A stretch of 64,000 bases of DNA from Nocardioides sambongensis (GTDB lineage: Bacteria; Actinomycetota; Actinomycetes; Propionibacteriales; Nocardioidaceae): the NCBI RefSeq assembly GCF_006494815.1, contig NZ_CP041091.1, positions 3,858,501 to 3,922,500 on the forward strand, given 5' to 3'. Under the pieces are notes generated by a model. That model was not told where the DNA came from, ran no database searches, and was given only the letters and a program-made list of their open reading frames with translations. Both the position numbers and the translations under genes were made by a program. Shown one piece after another: positions 28,278 to 37,215 of this stretch. The first letter of the stretch is position 1. Every line of letters begins with the position of its first letter.

Positions 28278-29480
28278 GTGGCTGCTCCCGACGTCTTCTC
28301 GCCCTACCGGCTCGGACCTGTCCGGCTGCGCAACCGGACGGTGAAGGCGGCGACCTTCGAGGGTCGTACGCCGCACGGGCAGGTCACCGACGAGCTGATC
28401 GACTACCACTTGGCGCCGGCGCGCGGCGGCATCGGGCTGACCACCGTCGCCTACCTCGCCGTCGCGCCCGAGGGGCGCACCCATGCCGAGCAGATCGTGG
28501 TCGGCCCCGCCAGCGCCGCCGGGCTCGCGCGGCTCGCCGACGCGGTGCACGCCACCGGGGCCCGGATCGCCGGTCAGGTCGGACACGCCGGTCCGGTGGC
28601 CAACGGTCGCTCCAACGGCGTGCCGGCGGTGGCGGCCAGCGCCATGCCCAGCCCGATGTCGATGCAGATGATCCGCACGGCCTCCGAGCGGGACCTGACC
28701 CGGATCACCCGGGCCTACGTCACCACCGCGCGGACCCTGGTCGGCGCGGGCTTCGACGTGCTCGAGCTGCACATGGCGCACAGCTATCTGATCTCCTCCT
28801 TCCTGGCTCCCGGCCTCAACCGCCGCCGCGACCGGTGGGGCGGTGGGTTCGCGGCGCGTGCCAAGCTCGCCCGCCAGGTCGCCCGGGCGGTCCGCGAGGA
28901 GGTCGGCGACGAGGTCGCGGTGACCGCCAAGGTCTCCTGCGGCGACGGCTTCCCCGGCGGCGTCACCACCGACGAGGGGATCGGGCTCGCCCGGATGCTG
29001 GAGGCCGACGGGACCGTCGACGCGCTCCAGCTCTCCGGCGGGTCGTCGCTGATGAACCCGATGTACCTCTTCCGCGGCGACGCGCCGCGCCGGGAGTTCG
29101 CCGAGGCGATGCCGACCATCGTCAAGTGGGCGATGAGGTCGCCGCTCGGCTCGACCTTCCTGAAGAGCTATCCGTTCCAGGAGGCCTACTTCCGCGAGCG
29201 GGCGCTGCGGTTCCGCGACGCCGTCGACCTGCCCCTGATGTTCCTCGGCGGGGTCAACGACGTCGCGACGATGCGGCAGGCGATGGCCGACGGCTTCGAG
29301 ATGGTGGCGATGGGTCGTGCCGTGCTGCGCGAGCCGGACCTGGTCGCCCGGCTCGCCTCGGGCCGGGCGAGGCGCGGGATCTGCATCCACTGCAACCGGT
29401 GCATGCCCACGATCTACTCCGGCACCCGGTGCACCGAGTGGGCTCCGGAGGAGGTCATCGCGGTCCCCGCGCCCGGGTGA
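28278..29480 (+). CDS. NADH:flavin oxidoreductase (old yellow enzyme family)
   Basis: 400 residues. The FMN-binding TIM barrel of the OYE class is evident: FSPYRLGPVRLRNRTVKAATFEG, GQVGHAGP, ELHMAHSYLISSFLAPGLNRRRDRWGG, and the C-terminal FLGGVNDVATMRQAMADGFEMVAMGRAVL phosphate-binding part. A C-terminal CIHCNRCMP cysteine cluster resembles that of 2,4-dienoyl-CoA reductase-type members, but no further domain follows. Probable activity is reduction of an activated C=C in a catabolic intermediate. GTG 28278 follows TAGGGT (28266-28271) by six bases. Confidence 0.88.
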   Translation: MAAPDVFSPYRLGPVRLRNRTVKAATFEGRTPHGQVTDELIDYHLAPARGGIGLTTVAYLAVAPEGRTHAEQIVVGPASAAGLARLADAVHATGARIAGQVGHAGPVANGRSNGVPAVAASAMPSPMSMQMIRTASERDLTRITRAYVTTARTLVGAGFDVLELHMAHSYLISSFLAPGLNRRRDRWGGGFAARAKLARQVARAVREEVGDEVAVTAKVSCGDGFPGGVTTDEGIGLARMLEADGTVDALQLSGGSSLMNPMYLFRGDAPRREFAEAMPTIVKWAMRSPLGSTFLKSYPFQEAYFRERALRFRDAVDLPLMFLGGVNDVATMRQAMADGFEMVAMGRAVLREPDLVARLASGRARRGICIHCNRCMPTIYSGTRCTEWAPEEVIAVPAPG

Positions 29481-29542
29481 GCCCGGGCCACGGCGAGTCG
29501 GGCCCACGCCGACCCCGGCAAGCCCGGCGCCCTGGTCAAGAA

Positions 29543-29558
29543 GTAGAACTTGTTCTAC
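29543..29558. promoter_or_regulatory. Palindromic operator candidate, copy 2 of the AGAAC-NN-GTTCT motif
   Basis: GTAGAACTTGTTCTAC is a perfect 16-base palindrome, 11 bases before the start of the DapB-like dehydrogenase gene. Its core TAGAACTTGTTCTA fits TNNAACNNGTTNNA exactly. Position over the start region suggests repression. Confidence 0.65.
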
Positions 29559-29568
29559 GTTGAGGCGC

Positions 29569-30684
29569 ATGTCTCAGGTGATCCCGTCCCAGCCGCTGCG
29601 CGTCGTCGTGTGGTCCACCGGAACCGTCGGCCGGCATGCGATCGCCGGCATCGACGCCCACCCCGACCTGGAGCTGGTCGGGGTCTGGACCTCCACCCCG
29701 GACAAGGCGGGCCGGGACGCCGGCGAGCTCGCCGGGCTGGGCCGCGAGCTCGGCGTGACGGCCACCACCGACCGCGACGCGCTGGTGGCGCTGAAGCCGG
29801 ACTGCGTCGTGCACACGGCGATGACCGACGACCGGCTCTTCGAGTCCATCGAGGACCTCACCGGACTGATCCGGGACGGCGTCAACGTGGTCTCGTCCGG
29901 ACCGGTGATCCTGGTGCACGCGCACGGCGCGCTGCCCGAGGAGATGATCGCCGGCATCGACGCCGCCGGGCGCGAGGGCGGTGCCAGCCTGCACGTCAAC
30001 GGGATCGACCCCGGCTTCGCCAACGACCTGCTGCCGCTGGTGATGACGTCGCTGTCGCAGCGGATCGAGCACGTCAAGGTCAGCGAGATCGCCGACTACT
30101 CCACCTACTACCAGCCGGTGGTGATGCGCGACCTCTTCGGCTTCGGGCAACCGATGGACTTCGAGGCGCTGCTCTGGCAGTCGGGGATCCTCTCCACCGG
30201 GTGGGGGCCGGTGGTCCGGGTGATCGCCGCCGGACTGGGCGTCACCCTCGACGAGCCGCTGGTGGAGAAGGTGGAGCGCCGGCCCGCGCCGCGGCCGGTC
30301 GAGACGGTGTCGGTCGACATCGCCGAGGGCACCCAGGGGTCGGTGCTGTTCCAGGTGGTCGGCACCGTCGACGGAGAGCCGCGGATCACCCTCGAGCACG
30401 TCACCCGCACCGACGCGGCGACCGACGACGACTGGCCCCGCCCGCACGAGGGCGACGGGTGCTACCGGATCGAGATCACCGGGGAGCCGGTGATGAAGGT
30501 CGAGTTCAGCCACCACGGCGCCGACGGCGACCACAACGTGTCCGGGATGATCGTCACCGCGCAGCGCCTGATCAACGCGATCCCGGCCGTGGTCGCCGCC
30601 GAACCCGGGCTGGTCTCGCCGATCGACCTCCCGCTGGTCACCGGCCGGGGCCTGGTCACCGGCGCGAGGGCCGGTGCCCGATGA
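29569..30684 (+). CDS. NAD(P)H-dependent DapB-like dehydrogenase (amine dehydrogenase family)
   Basis: 371 residues. The N-terminus [18 protein letters not shown] is a Rossmann dinucleotide site of the dihydrodipicolinate reductase-like type; [10 protein letters not shown] and [19 protein letters not shown] follow as in the 2,4-diaminopentanoate dehydrogenase-like family. Actinobacterial members lie in steroid- and aromatic-degradation clusters; the true substrate is unknown. It heads a three-gene run: the SDR gene overlaps its stop by ATGA and the MBL gene overlaps the SDR stop. The operator palindrome at 29543-29558 sits just before ATG 29569. Confidence 0.83.
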   Translation: MSQVIPSQPLRVVVWSTGTVGRHAIAGIDAHPDLELVGVWTSTPDKAGRDAGELAGLGRELGVTATTDRDALVALKPDCVVHTAMTDDRLFESIEDLTGLIRDGVNVVSSGPVILVHAHGALPEEMIAGIDAAGREGGASLHVNGIDPGFANDLLPLVMTSLSQRIEHVKVSEIADYSTYYQPVVMRDLFGFGQPMDFEALLWQSGILSTGWGPVVRVIAAGLGVTLDEPLVEKVERRPAPRPVETVSVDIAEGTQGSVLFQVVGTVDGEPRITLEHVTRTDAATDDDWPRPHEGDGCYRIEITGEPVMKVEFSHHGADGDHNVSGMIVTAQRLINAIPAVVAAEPGLVSPIDLPLVTGRGLVTGARAGAR

Positions 30685-31499
30685 GCGTCCTCGACCGCTT
30701 CCTGCTCACCGACCACGTCGCCGTGGTCACCGGCGCCGGGCGCGGGATCGGCGCGGCCACCGCCGTCGCCCTCGCCGAGGCGGGTGCCGACGTGCTGGTC
30801 TCCGCGCGGACCGCGACCCAGCTCGAGGCCGTGGCCGAGCGGGTGCGGGCCGCGGGGCGCCGGGCCGTCGTCGTACCGGCGGACCTGGCGGACACCGACG
30901 CGGTCGCGGACCTCGCCCGGGCCGCGTACGACGCCTTCGGGCGGCTCGACATCGTGGTCAACAACGTCGGCGGGACGATCCCGAACGCCTTCCTCGACAC
31001 CGACGTCGCCTACCTGGAGGAGTCGTTCCACTTCAACGTCTCCACCGCGCACGCGCTGAGCCGGGCCGCGGTCCCGCTGATGCTCGCCTCGCTCGGCACG
31101 GCCGAGGCGCCGCGGCACAAGTCGATCACCTCGATCTCCTCGATGATGGGGCGCACCGCGGACCGCGGCTACCTGGCCTACGGGACCGCCAAGGCGGCGC
31201 TGGCGCACTGGTCGCGGCTGGCCGCCGCGGACCTGGCGCCGAGCATCCGGGTGAACGGGATCTTCGTCGGCTCGGTGATGACCAGCGCGCTGGAGTTCGT
31301 CGCCGGGGTGCCGGAGACCAGGGCGGAGATGGAGGACAAGACGCCGCTCGGCCGGATCGGTGAGGCGGAGGACATCGCGGCGGGCGTCGTCTACCTCTCC
31401 TCGGCCGCCGGGAAGTACGTCACCGGCAAGCTGCTCGAGATCGATGGCGGGATCCAGGCGCCCAACCTCGATCTGCGGCTGCCAGACTTGCAGCCGTGA
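30681..31499 (+). CDS. Short-chain dehydrogenase/reductase
   Basis: 272 residues, classical SDR length. Cofactor motif TGAGRGIG (17-24), NNVGG in place of NNAG, catalytic Ser in [10 protein letters not shown], and YLAYGTAK for Tyr and Lys. The C-terminus [28 protein letters not shown] is the usual tail. It oxidises or reduces a hydroxyl/keto group, probably on a CoA-linked or steroid-like intermediate made by the neighbouring enzymes. It is second gene in the operon, overlapping both neighbours by four bases. Confidence 0.92.
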   Translation: MSVLDRFLLTDHVAVVTGAGRGIGAATAVALAEAGADVLVSARTATQLEAVAERVRAAGRRAVVVPADLADTDAVADLARAAYDAFGRLDIVVNNVGGTIPNAFLDTDVAYLEESFHFNVSTAHALSRAAVPLMLASLGTAEAPRHKSITSISSMMGRTADRGYLAYGTAKAALAHWSRLAAADLAPSIRVNGIFVGSVMTSALEFVAGVPETRAEMEDKTPLGRIGEAEDIAAGVVYLSSAAGKYVTGKLLEIDGGIQAPNLDLRLPDLQP

Positions 31500-32608
31500 G
31501 CCAGACCAACGAGAGCACGAAGCGGCAGGGGAGCGGGGTCAGCACCGGCAAGGCGATCTCGCCCGACAGTGGCGAGCACTGGGCCAACGAGGGAGCCTGG
31601 AAGGTCGCCGACGGCATCCACCGGATCCCGCTTCCGCTGCCGATGGACGCCCTCAAGGCGGTCAACGTCTACGCCATCGAGGGCGACGACGGACTCACCC
31701 TGGTCGACGGCGGCTGGGCCATCCCCCAGGCCCGCGAGATCCTGGACCGCTGCCTGCGCAGCGTCGGCTCCGGGTTCGGCGACATCAAGCGCTTCCTGGT
31801 CACCCACGTGCACCGCGACCACTACACGATGGCCCGGGTGCTGGGCACCGAGGTCGGCGCGGACGTGGCGCTCGGGATCGAGGAGAAGCCGGCCCTGGAG
31901 CTGCTGCACGACGCCAGCGTCGGTGGGATCGAGGAGAGCCCGTTCCTCTCCGTGCTGCGGACGGCGGGTGCCGCCGAGGTCGCCGCGCTGTGGGGCGAGG
32001 GCGGCCCGGGCGATCTCCCGAAGTCGACGGACTGGGCGTTCCCGGACACCTGGATCGAGGGCGACCGGACGTTCACCGTCGGCGCTCGCACCCTGGACGC
32101 GGTGCACACGCCGGGCCACACCCCCGGCCACTACGTCTTCGCCGAGCAGGCCGAGGGCGTCCTCTTCTCCGGCGACCACGTGCTGCCCACGATCACCCCG
32201 TCGATCGGGTTCACCGTGCCCGCCTCCGAGCAGCCGCTCGGCGAGTTCATGGCCTCGCTGGCCCGGGTCCGCCACCTGCCGGACCTGCGCATCCTGCCCG
32301 CGCACGGCCCGGTCGCCCCGTCCACCCACCAGCGGGTGGACGAGCTGCTCGACCACCACGAGCAGCGGCTCGACGAGTGCCTGACCTCGCTGCGATCGCG
32401 GGGCAGGGCGACGGCGCACGGCGTGGCCGGAGACCTCGGCTGGACCCGGCACGAGCACGCCTACGACACCCTCGACCCGTTCAGCATGGGCATGGCGGCG
32501 ATGGAGACCAAGGCGCACCTGGAGCTGCTCGAGGCCCGCGGGTTGGCCACCAGCGAGGACCACTCCGACGGGATCGTCTTCGCGCCGGTGGAGCCCGCTC
32601 GGGGCTGA
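31496..32608 (+). CDS. MBL-fold metallohydrolase
   Basis: 370 residues. Zinc motif HVHRDH (in [13 protein letters not shown]), with [11 protein letters not shown] and [12 protein letters not shown] for the other ligands; a C-terminal helical region follows ([19 protein letters not shown]). Proteins of this size and layout include hydrolases of thioester or lactone intermediates in degradative clusters. As last gene of the dehydrogenase-SDR-MBL run (GTGA overlap with the SDR stop), it may hydrolyse the product, but that is inference. Confidence 0.87.
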   Translation: MSQTNESTKRQGSGVSTGKAISPDSGEHWANEGAWKVADGIHRIPLPLPMDALKAVNVYAIEGDDGLTLVDGGWAIPQAREILDRCLRSVGSGFGDIKRFLVTHVHRDHYTMARVLGTEVGADVALGIEEKPALELLHDASVGGIEESPFLSVLRTAGAAEVAALWGEGGPGDLPKSTDWAFPDTWIEGDRTFTVGARTLDAVHTPGHTPGHYVFAEQAEGVLFSGDHVLPTITPSIGFTVPASEQPLGEFMASLARVRHLPDLRILPAHGPVAPSTHQRVDELLDHHEQRLDECLTSLRSRGRATAHGVAGDLGWTRHEHAYDTLDPFSMGMAAMETKAHLELLEARGLATSEDHSDGIVFAPVEPARG

Positions 32609-32657
32609 CCCGGCCGTCGCCGAGGAGCTGCCACCGGTCCGCCGCCGCGGCGCAGGC

Positions 32658-33182
32658 TCAGCCGGCGCGGCGCCGCATCGGCGTGTGCGGGATGCCGTCC
32701 TCGAGGAACTCCGGCCCGTCCGGGGCGAACCCGAACCCGCGGTAGAAGCCGACCAGCGGCGACTGCGCGTCCAGTACGACGTCCCGCTCGCCCGCCTCGG
32801 CGCACACCTGCAGCGATGCCTCCATCAGCGGCGCCGAGAGGCCGCGCCCGCGGGCGGTGCGCGCCAGCGCGACCCGGCCGATCCGCCACACCGCTCCGGT
32901 CGGTGTCTCGTCGACCAGCACCCGGGTGCAGCCGGCCAGCGGACGGTCGGCCCCGGCGGGCTGGCTGTCGGTGGGCTGGCTGTCGGTGGGCTGGCTGTCG
33001 GTGGACTGGCTGTCGGCGGGGAGGCGGAGCAGCACGTGCACCGTGGTCGGCTCGGTGTCCCGGCCGTCGAGGTCGGGGTAGGGGCAGGCCTGCTCGACGA
33101 CGAAGACGTCCTGGCGCAGCCGCGCGACGTCGTACAGCTCAGCGACGGTGAGCGCCGCGAACCGGCGCACGGTGATCTCCAC
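32658..33182 (-). CDS. GNAT N-acetyltransferase of ElaA type
   Basis: 174 residues. ElaA-like start (YDVARLRQDVFVVEQACPYPDLDGRD), acetyl-CoA loop RIGRVALARTARGRGLSAPLMEA and VVLDAQSPLVGFYRGFGFAPDGPEF. A four-copy Asp-Ser-Gln-Pro/Ser-Thr insert interrupts the domain near residues 53-72, in a surface loop by its position. Substrate is unknown. GTG 33182 follows TAGCCT (33195-33190) by seven bases, a leaderless pattern. It diverges from the TPP riboswitch and thiamine transport operon. Confidence 0.85.
   Translation of the reverse strand: MEITVRRFAALTVAELYDVARLRQDVFVVEQACPYPDLDGRDTEPTTVHVLLRLPADSQSTDSQPTDSQPTDSQPAGADRPLAGCTRVLVDETPTGAVWRIGRVALARTARGRGLSAPLMEASLQVCAEAGERDVVLDAQSPLVGFYRGFGFAPDGPEFLEDGIPHTPMRRRAG
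32961..33020 (-). repeat. Four tandem 15-base units inside the GNAT gene
   Basis: CTGGCTGTCGGTGGG and close variants are repeated at 32961, 32976, 32991 and 33006. The unit of five codons adds DSQPT-type pentapeptides, so copy-number change would not break the frame. Confidence 0.85.
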
Positions 33183-33230
33183 CCGGCGCAGGCTAGCGCC
33201 CGTCCCGGGGCTAGTGTGGAGGGACAAGAC

Positions 33231-33338
33231 AGGGGAGCACGACCCAGCGTGCTGAGAGTGCGGGCGGACCGTCGGCGGAAGTCGGGTCCAGGGCCGCAGA
33301 CCCTCCGAACCTGCTCCGGTTAGCACCGGCGAAGGGAG
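33231..33338 (+). promoter_or_regulatory. TPP (thiamine pyrophosphate) riboswitch
   Basis: The conserved THI-element blocks are all present: GGGGAGC (33232-33238), GCTGAGA (33251-33257), the ACCCT plus GAACCTG block (33300-33313) and CCGG-TTAG-CACCGGCGAAGGGA (33316-33337). It ends eight bases before the start codon of the thiamine-binding protein gene, so ligand binding likely hides the ribosome site. TAGTGT at 33213-33218 is a fitting -10 box. Confidence 0.95.
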
Positions 33339-33345
33339 TCCCTCC

Positions 33346-34457
33346 GTGGCTTCTCATCTCCACCGTCCTGCGCGCCCCCGGCGCCCGATCGCCCTGCTCG
33401 GCGCGCTCTGCGGCCTGGCCCTGCTGGGCAGCGGGTGCTCGTTGATCGGCGAGGACGACTCCTCCTCGGGTGGCGGGTCGGCCGGCGACGACCCGGGCAC
33501 CGGCTCCGGAGAGGTCGTGCTGGTCACCCACGACAGCTTCTCGCTGCCCAAGAGGCTGGTCCGCGCCTTCGAGCAGGAGTCCGGCTACACCCTGGTGCAG
33601 AGCCCGGCCGGCGACGGCGGCGAGCTGACCTCCAAGCTGCAGCTGACCGAGGGCGACCCGCTCGGCGACGTGGCGTTCGGGGTGGACAACACCTTCGCCG
33701 GGTCGGTCCTCGGCGCCGACGTGTTCGCCCCTACGACGCCGACCTGCCGACCGGCGCCGAGGACCTGGTCCTGCCCGGCGACGACGAGGGCGACGGGCGT
33801 GAGCTCACCCCGATCGACACCGGCAACGTCTGCGTCAACGTCGACACCGACTGGTTCGCGGCGGAGGGGCTGGAGCCTCCGGGCTCGCTGGACGACCTGA
33901 CCGACCCGGCCTACCAGGACCTCTTCGTCACCTCGGGGGCGACCACCAGCACTCCCGGGATGGCCTTCCTGCTCTCCACCATCGGTGCCTACGGCGAGGG
34001 GTGGACCGGCTACTGGGAGGACCTGCTGGCCAACGGCGCCAAGGTGGTCAAGGGCTGGGAGGACGCCTACTACGTCGACTTCACCTACTCCGGCGGCGAC
34101 CGCCCGATCGTGCTCTCCTACGACACCTCCCCGGCGTTCACCGTCGAGGGTGGCGAGAGCAGCACGCGGGCACTCCTCGACACCTGCTTCCGCCAGGTCG
34201 AGTACGCCGGCGTGCTGGAGGGCGCGCAGAACCCCGAGGGCGCCCGGGCGGTGGTCGACTGGCTGCTGAGCCCCGCGGTGCAGGCCGCGCTGCCGACCAG
34301 CATGTACGTCTTCCCGGTCGACGACGAGGTGGAGCTGCCCGCGGACTGGGCGGCCTTCGCCGCGCAGCCGGACTCCACCGTCGAGGTCACGCCGGAGGAG
34401 ATCGCGGACCACCGTCGCGAGTGGCTCACCGCGTGGTCGGAGCTCACCAGCCGCTGA
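33346..34457 (+). pseudogene. thiB: Thiamine ABC transporter substrate-binding lipoprotein, frameshifted as read
   Basis: GTG 33346 opens a lipoprotein signal (LCGLALLGSGCSLIG, lipobox Cys about residue 31), then VVLVTHDSFSLPKRLVRAFEQESGY and LGDVAFGVDNTFAG, the ThiB/TbpA motifs. At the CCCC/T junction 33728-33731 one base is missing; the frame one back continues PYDADLPTGAEDLVLP, VCVNVDTDWFA and LVTSG-type motifs to a stop at 34457. Restored, it is about 370 residues. It would capture thiamine outside the membrane for ThiPQ. The TPP riboswitch directly upstream fixes the substrate class. Sequence error is the likeliest cause of the break. Confidence 0.88.
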
Positions 34458-34482
34458 GGCGGATCCTGGGGGGAGAGCCCGG

Positions 34483-36192
34483 ATGACACGTCGCCTCACG
34501 CTGGTCGCCCTCGCCGCGGTGCCCACCGCGGTGCTGGCCGTCTTCTTCGTGCTGCCGGTGGCCGGCATGGTGCAACGCGGGTTCTTCCCGGACGGCGTCT
34601 TCGACCCCGGCGCGGTGATCGAGGTGCTGGGGTGGCCCCGGACCGGCCGGGTGGTGTGGTTCACCGTGTGGACGGCGGCCACCGCGACCGCGGTCGCGTT
34701 GCTCGCCGGGCTGCCGGCGGCGTACGTGCTGTATCGGCTGCGGTTCCCCGGGCGGGGCCTGGTCCGGGCCGCGCTCCTGGTGCCGTTCGTGCTGCCGACG
34801 GTCGTGGTCGGGATCGCGATCCGCCAGCTGCTGCGGCCCGACGGTCCGCTCGGCGCCCTCGACCTGGACGGGACCCCTGCCGCGATCGTGGCCGGCCTCG
34901 CGTTCTTCAACGTGGCCGTGGTGATCCGCACCGTCGGGACGGTCTGGGAGTCGCTGGACCGTCGTCCCGCGGAGGCCGCCGCCGCCCTCGGCGCCGGGCC
35001 GTGGCGGGTCTGGTGGACGGTCACCGTCCCGGCGCTGCGGCCGGCCGTGGTGTCGGCGGCCTCCGTGGTCTTCCTCTTCTGTGCCACCGGGTTCGGCGTG
35101 GTGCTCACCCTGGGCGGGGTGCGCTACTCCTCGGTGGAGACCGAGATCTACCTGCTCACCACGGGTGCCATCACCGGCAGCCCCGAGCTCAGCGCCGCCG
35201 CCGCGCTCTCGCTGGTGCAGCTGGTCTCGGTGGTGGTGCTGCTGGTCGTCGCCGCCCGGCTGCGGCGGGTCCCGGACCCGACGGTACGACGCGTCCCGGC
35301 GACGCCGGCCCGTCCGCAGCGGCGCGACCTGCCGGCGATAGCGGCCACCGTGGTGGTGCTGGCCGCGGTGGCGGCGCCGGTGCTCGGCCTGGTGCTCGCC
35401 TCGCTCCGTCCCGACGGTGCCTGGTCGCTGGCGGCGTACCGGTCGCTGGGCGGCACCGGGGCCGACGCCGGCGGCGCGGCCGGCGGGGGGCTGCTCCGGG
35501 TGCCGGTCACCGAGGCGCTGGGCAACTCGCTGCGGATCGCGCTCGACGCCACCTGGATGTCGCTGACCCTCGGACTCCTGGTCGCCTTCGTGGTCACCCG
35601 ACGGGTCCGGTCGCGCGGCGGACGCCGGTTGCGGTCGCTCTTCGACGGCCTCTTCATGCTGCCGCTGGGGGTCTCGGCGGTGACGCTCGGCTTCGGCTTC
35701 CTGATCACCCTCGACGAACCCCCGTTGGACCTGCGATCCAGCCCGGTGCTGGTGCCGCTGGCCCAGGCGCTGGTGGCGCTGCCGCTGGTGATCCGGGTGC
35801 TGATCCCGGTGCTGGCCGGCATCGACGACCGTCAGCGGCAGGCGGCCGCGTCGCTGGGCGCGGGGCCGTGGCGGGTGCTGCGCACCGTCGACCTCGCCGT
35901 GCTGTGGCGGCCGGTGCTGGCGGCGGCCGGTTTCGCGTTCGCGGTCTCGCTCGGGGAGTTCGGTGCCACCGCGTTCCTGGTGCGTCCGGAGACGCCGACC
36001 CTGCCGGTGGTGATCTTCCGGTTGATCGGCACTCCCGACCCGGCGAACTACAGCGTCGCGATGGCGGCCTCGGTGCTGCTCGCCGCGGTCACCACGGCGG
36101 TGATCCTGGCGGTGGAGCGGCTCCGGGTGCCGGGGGTGGGGCACTGTGAGAGCCGGAACGGGACCGGGCGGATCGAAAGCCGCGAGGCGTGA
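34483..36192 (+). CDS. thiP: ABC transporter permease, thiamine/iron type
   Basis: 569 residues with two fused permease halves of about six membrane helices each. Both carry an EAA loop that contacts the ATPase: EAAAALGAGPWRVWWTVTVP (about 165) and QAAASLGAGPWRVLRTVDLA (about 450). This two-domain layout is that of ThiP and the related iron permeases; the riboswitch and partner genes indicate thiamine. ATG 34483 follows GGGGGGAG, 25 bases after the binding-protein stop. Confidence 0.92.
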   Translation: MTRRLTLVALAAVPTAVLAVFFVLPVAGMVQRGFFPDGVFDPGAVIEVLGWPRTGRVVWFTVWTAATATAVALLAGLPAAYVLYRLRFPGRGLVRAALLVPFVLPTVVVGIAIRQLLRPDGPLGALDLDGTPAAIVAGLAFFNVAVVIRTVGTVWESLDRRPAEAAAALGAGPWRVWWTVTVPALRPAVVSAASVVFLFCATGFGVVLTLGGVRYSSVETEIYLLTTGAITGSPELSAAAALSLVQLVSVVVLLVVAARLRRVPDPTVRRVPATPARPQRRDLPAIAATVVVLAAVAAPVLGLVLASLRPDGAWSLAAYRSLGGTGADAGGAAGGGLLRVPVTEALGNSLRIALDATWMSLTLGLLVAFVVTRRVRSRGGRRLRSLFDGLFMLPLGVSAVTLGFGFLITLDEPPLDLRSSPVLVPLAQALVALPLVIRVLIPVLAGIDDRQRQAAASLGAGPWRVLRTVDLAVLWRPVLAAAGFAFAVSLGEFGATAFLVRPETPTLPVVIFRLIGTPDPANYSVAMAASVLLAAVTTAVILAVERLRVPGVGHCESRNGTGRIESREA

Positions 36193-36201
36193 GGAGGACG
36201 G

Positions 36202-37179
36202 ATGCTCGAGGTGACCGGGGCCCGCGTGGAGCTCGGCGACACGGTGGCGGTCGACGGCGTCGACCTGCACGTGCCGTCCGGCGAGATCACCGCCGTGCTG
36301 GGGCCGTCGGGCTGCGGCAAGTCGACGCTGCTGCGGGCGGTCGCGGGGGTGGAGCCGCTCACCGCGGGTGGTGTCTCCTGGGACGGGGCGGACCTGGCCC
36401 GGGTGCCGACCCATCGGCGCGGCTTCGCGCTGATGTTCCAGGACGGCCAGCTCTTCGACCACCTCACCGTGGCGCGCAACGTCGGCTACGGCCTGCGCGG
36501 CCGCGGTGCCTCGCCGGCTCGCCGGGAGCGGGTCGCCGAGCTGCTCGACCTGGTCGGTCTGGCCGGCTACGCCGCGCGCCTGCCGCGCACCCTCTCCGGC
36601 GGTGAGCGGCAGCGGGTGGCCCTGGCCCGCTGCCTGGCCGCCCGGCCCCGCCTGGTGCTGCTCGACGAGCCGCTCAGCGCGCTGGACGCCGCGCTGCGCG
36701 AGCGGCTGGCCACCGACCTGCGCCGCATCCTGCACGAGTCCGGTACGACGGCGCTGCTGGTCACCCACGACCAGCAGGAGGCGTTCGCGGTGGCCGACCG
36801 GCTCGCCGTGATGCGCCGCGGCCGGATCGTCCAGGAGGGGAGCACCCGCCAGGTCTGGTCCGCGCCGGTGGACGAGGAGGTGGCGCGGTTCCTCGGGTTC
36901 ACCCGGGTCTTCGCGGGGGCGGCCGCGACCACGCTCAGCGGCGGGACCGCCCGACGCCTCGCCGTACGACCCTCGGCGCTGCGGGCGGGGGCGGAGGGCG
37001 ACCTCACCGGCACCGTGGTGGCGGCCACCGCGACGCCGGACGGGACCCGGCTGGTGGTGCAGGTCGACGGGGTGGGGGAGGCCGACGCGGTCGGCCCGGC
37101 GGGATGGACGCCGGCGGACGGGGACCCGGTCCGGCTGCGGGTGGAGACGGCCGCGACGGCGCCCCTGGCGGAGGGCTGA
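36202..37179 (+). CDS. thiQ: ABC transporter ATP-binding protein, thiamine type
   Basis: 325 residues. Walker A GPSGCGKST, Q-loop MFQDGQLF, signature LSGGERQRVALARCL, Walker B LVLLDEPLSALD and the H-loop VTHDQQEAF. About 90 extra C-terminal residues (RRLAVRPSALRAGAEGDLTG...) resemble the TOBE-like regulatory domain of iron/sulfate ATPases and exceed the short enterobacterial ThiQ. It starts 10 bases after thiP (GAGGACGG upstream) and completes the riboswitch-controlled thiBPQ operon. Confidence 0.92.
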   Translation: MLEVTGARVELGDTVAVDGVDLHVPSGEITAVLGPSGCGKSTLLRAVAGVEPLTAGGVSWDGADLARVPTHRRGFALMFQDGQLFDHLTVARNVGYGLRGRGASPARRERVAELLDLVGLAGYAARLPRTLSGGERQRVALARCLAARPRLVLLDEPLSALDAALRERLATDLRRILHESGTTALLVTHDQQEAFAVADRLAVMRRGRIVQEGSTRQVWSAPVDEEVARFLGFTRVFAGAAATTLSGGTARRLAVRPSALRAGAEGDLTGTVVAATATPDGTRLVVQVDGVGEADAVGPAGWTPADGDPVRLRVETAATAPLAEG

Positions 37180-37202
37180 TCCGGGCGTGTGGGCCGAGGA
37201 TC

Positions 37203-37208
37203 TAGAAT
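37203..37208 (+). promoter_or_regulatory. -10 box for a leaderless transcript of the PAP2 gene
   Basis: TAGAAT lies seven bases before GTG 37216, so transcription would begin at the start codon. The same spacing recurs at many genes in this window. Confidence 0.6.
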
Positions 37209-37215
37209 CCGTCGG

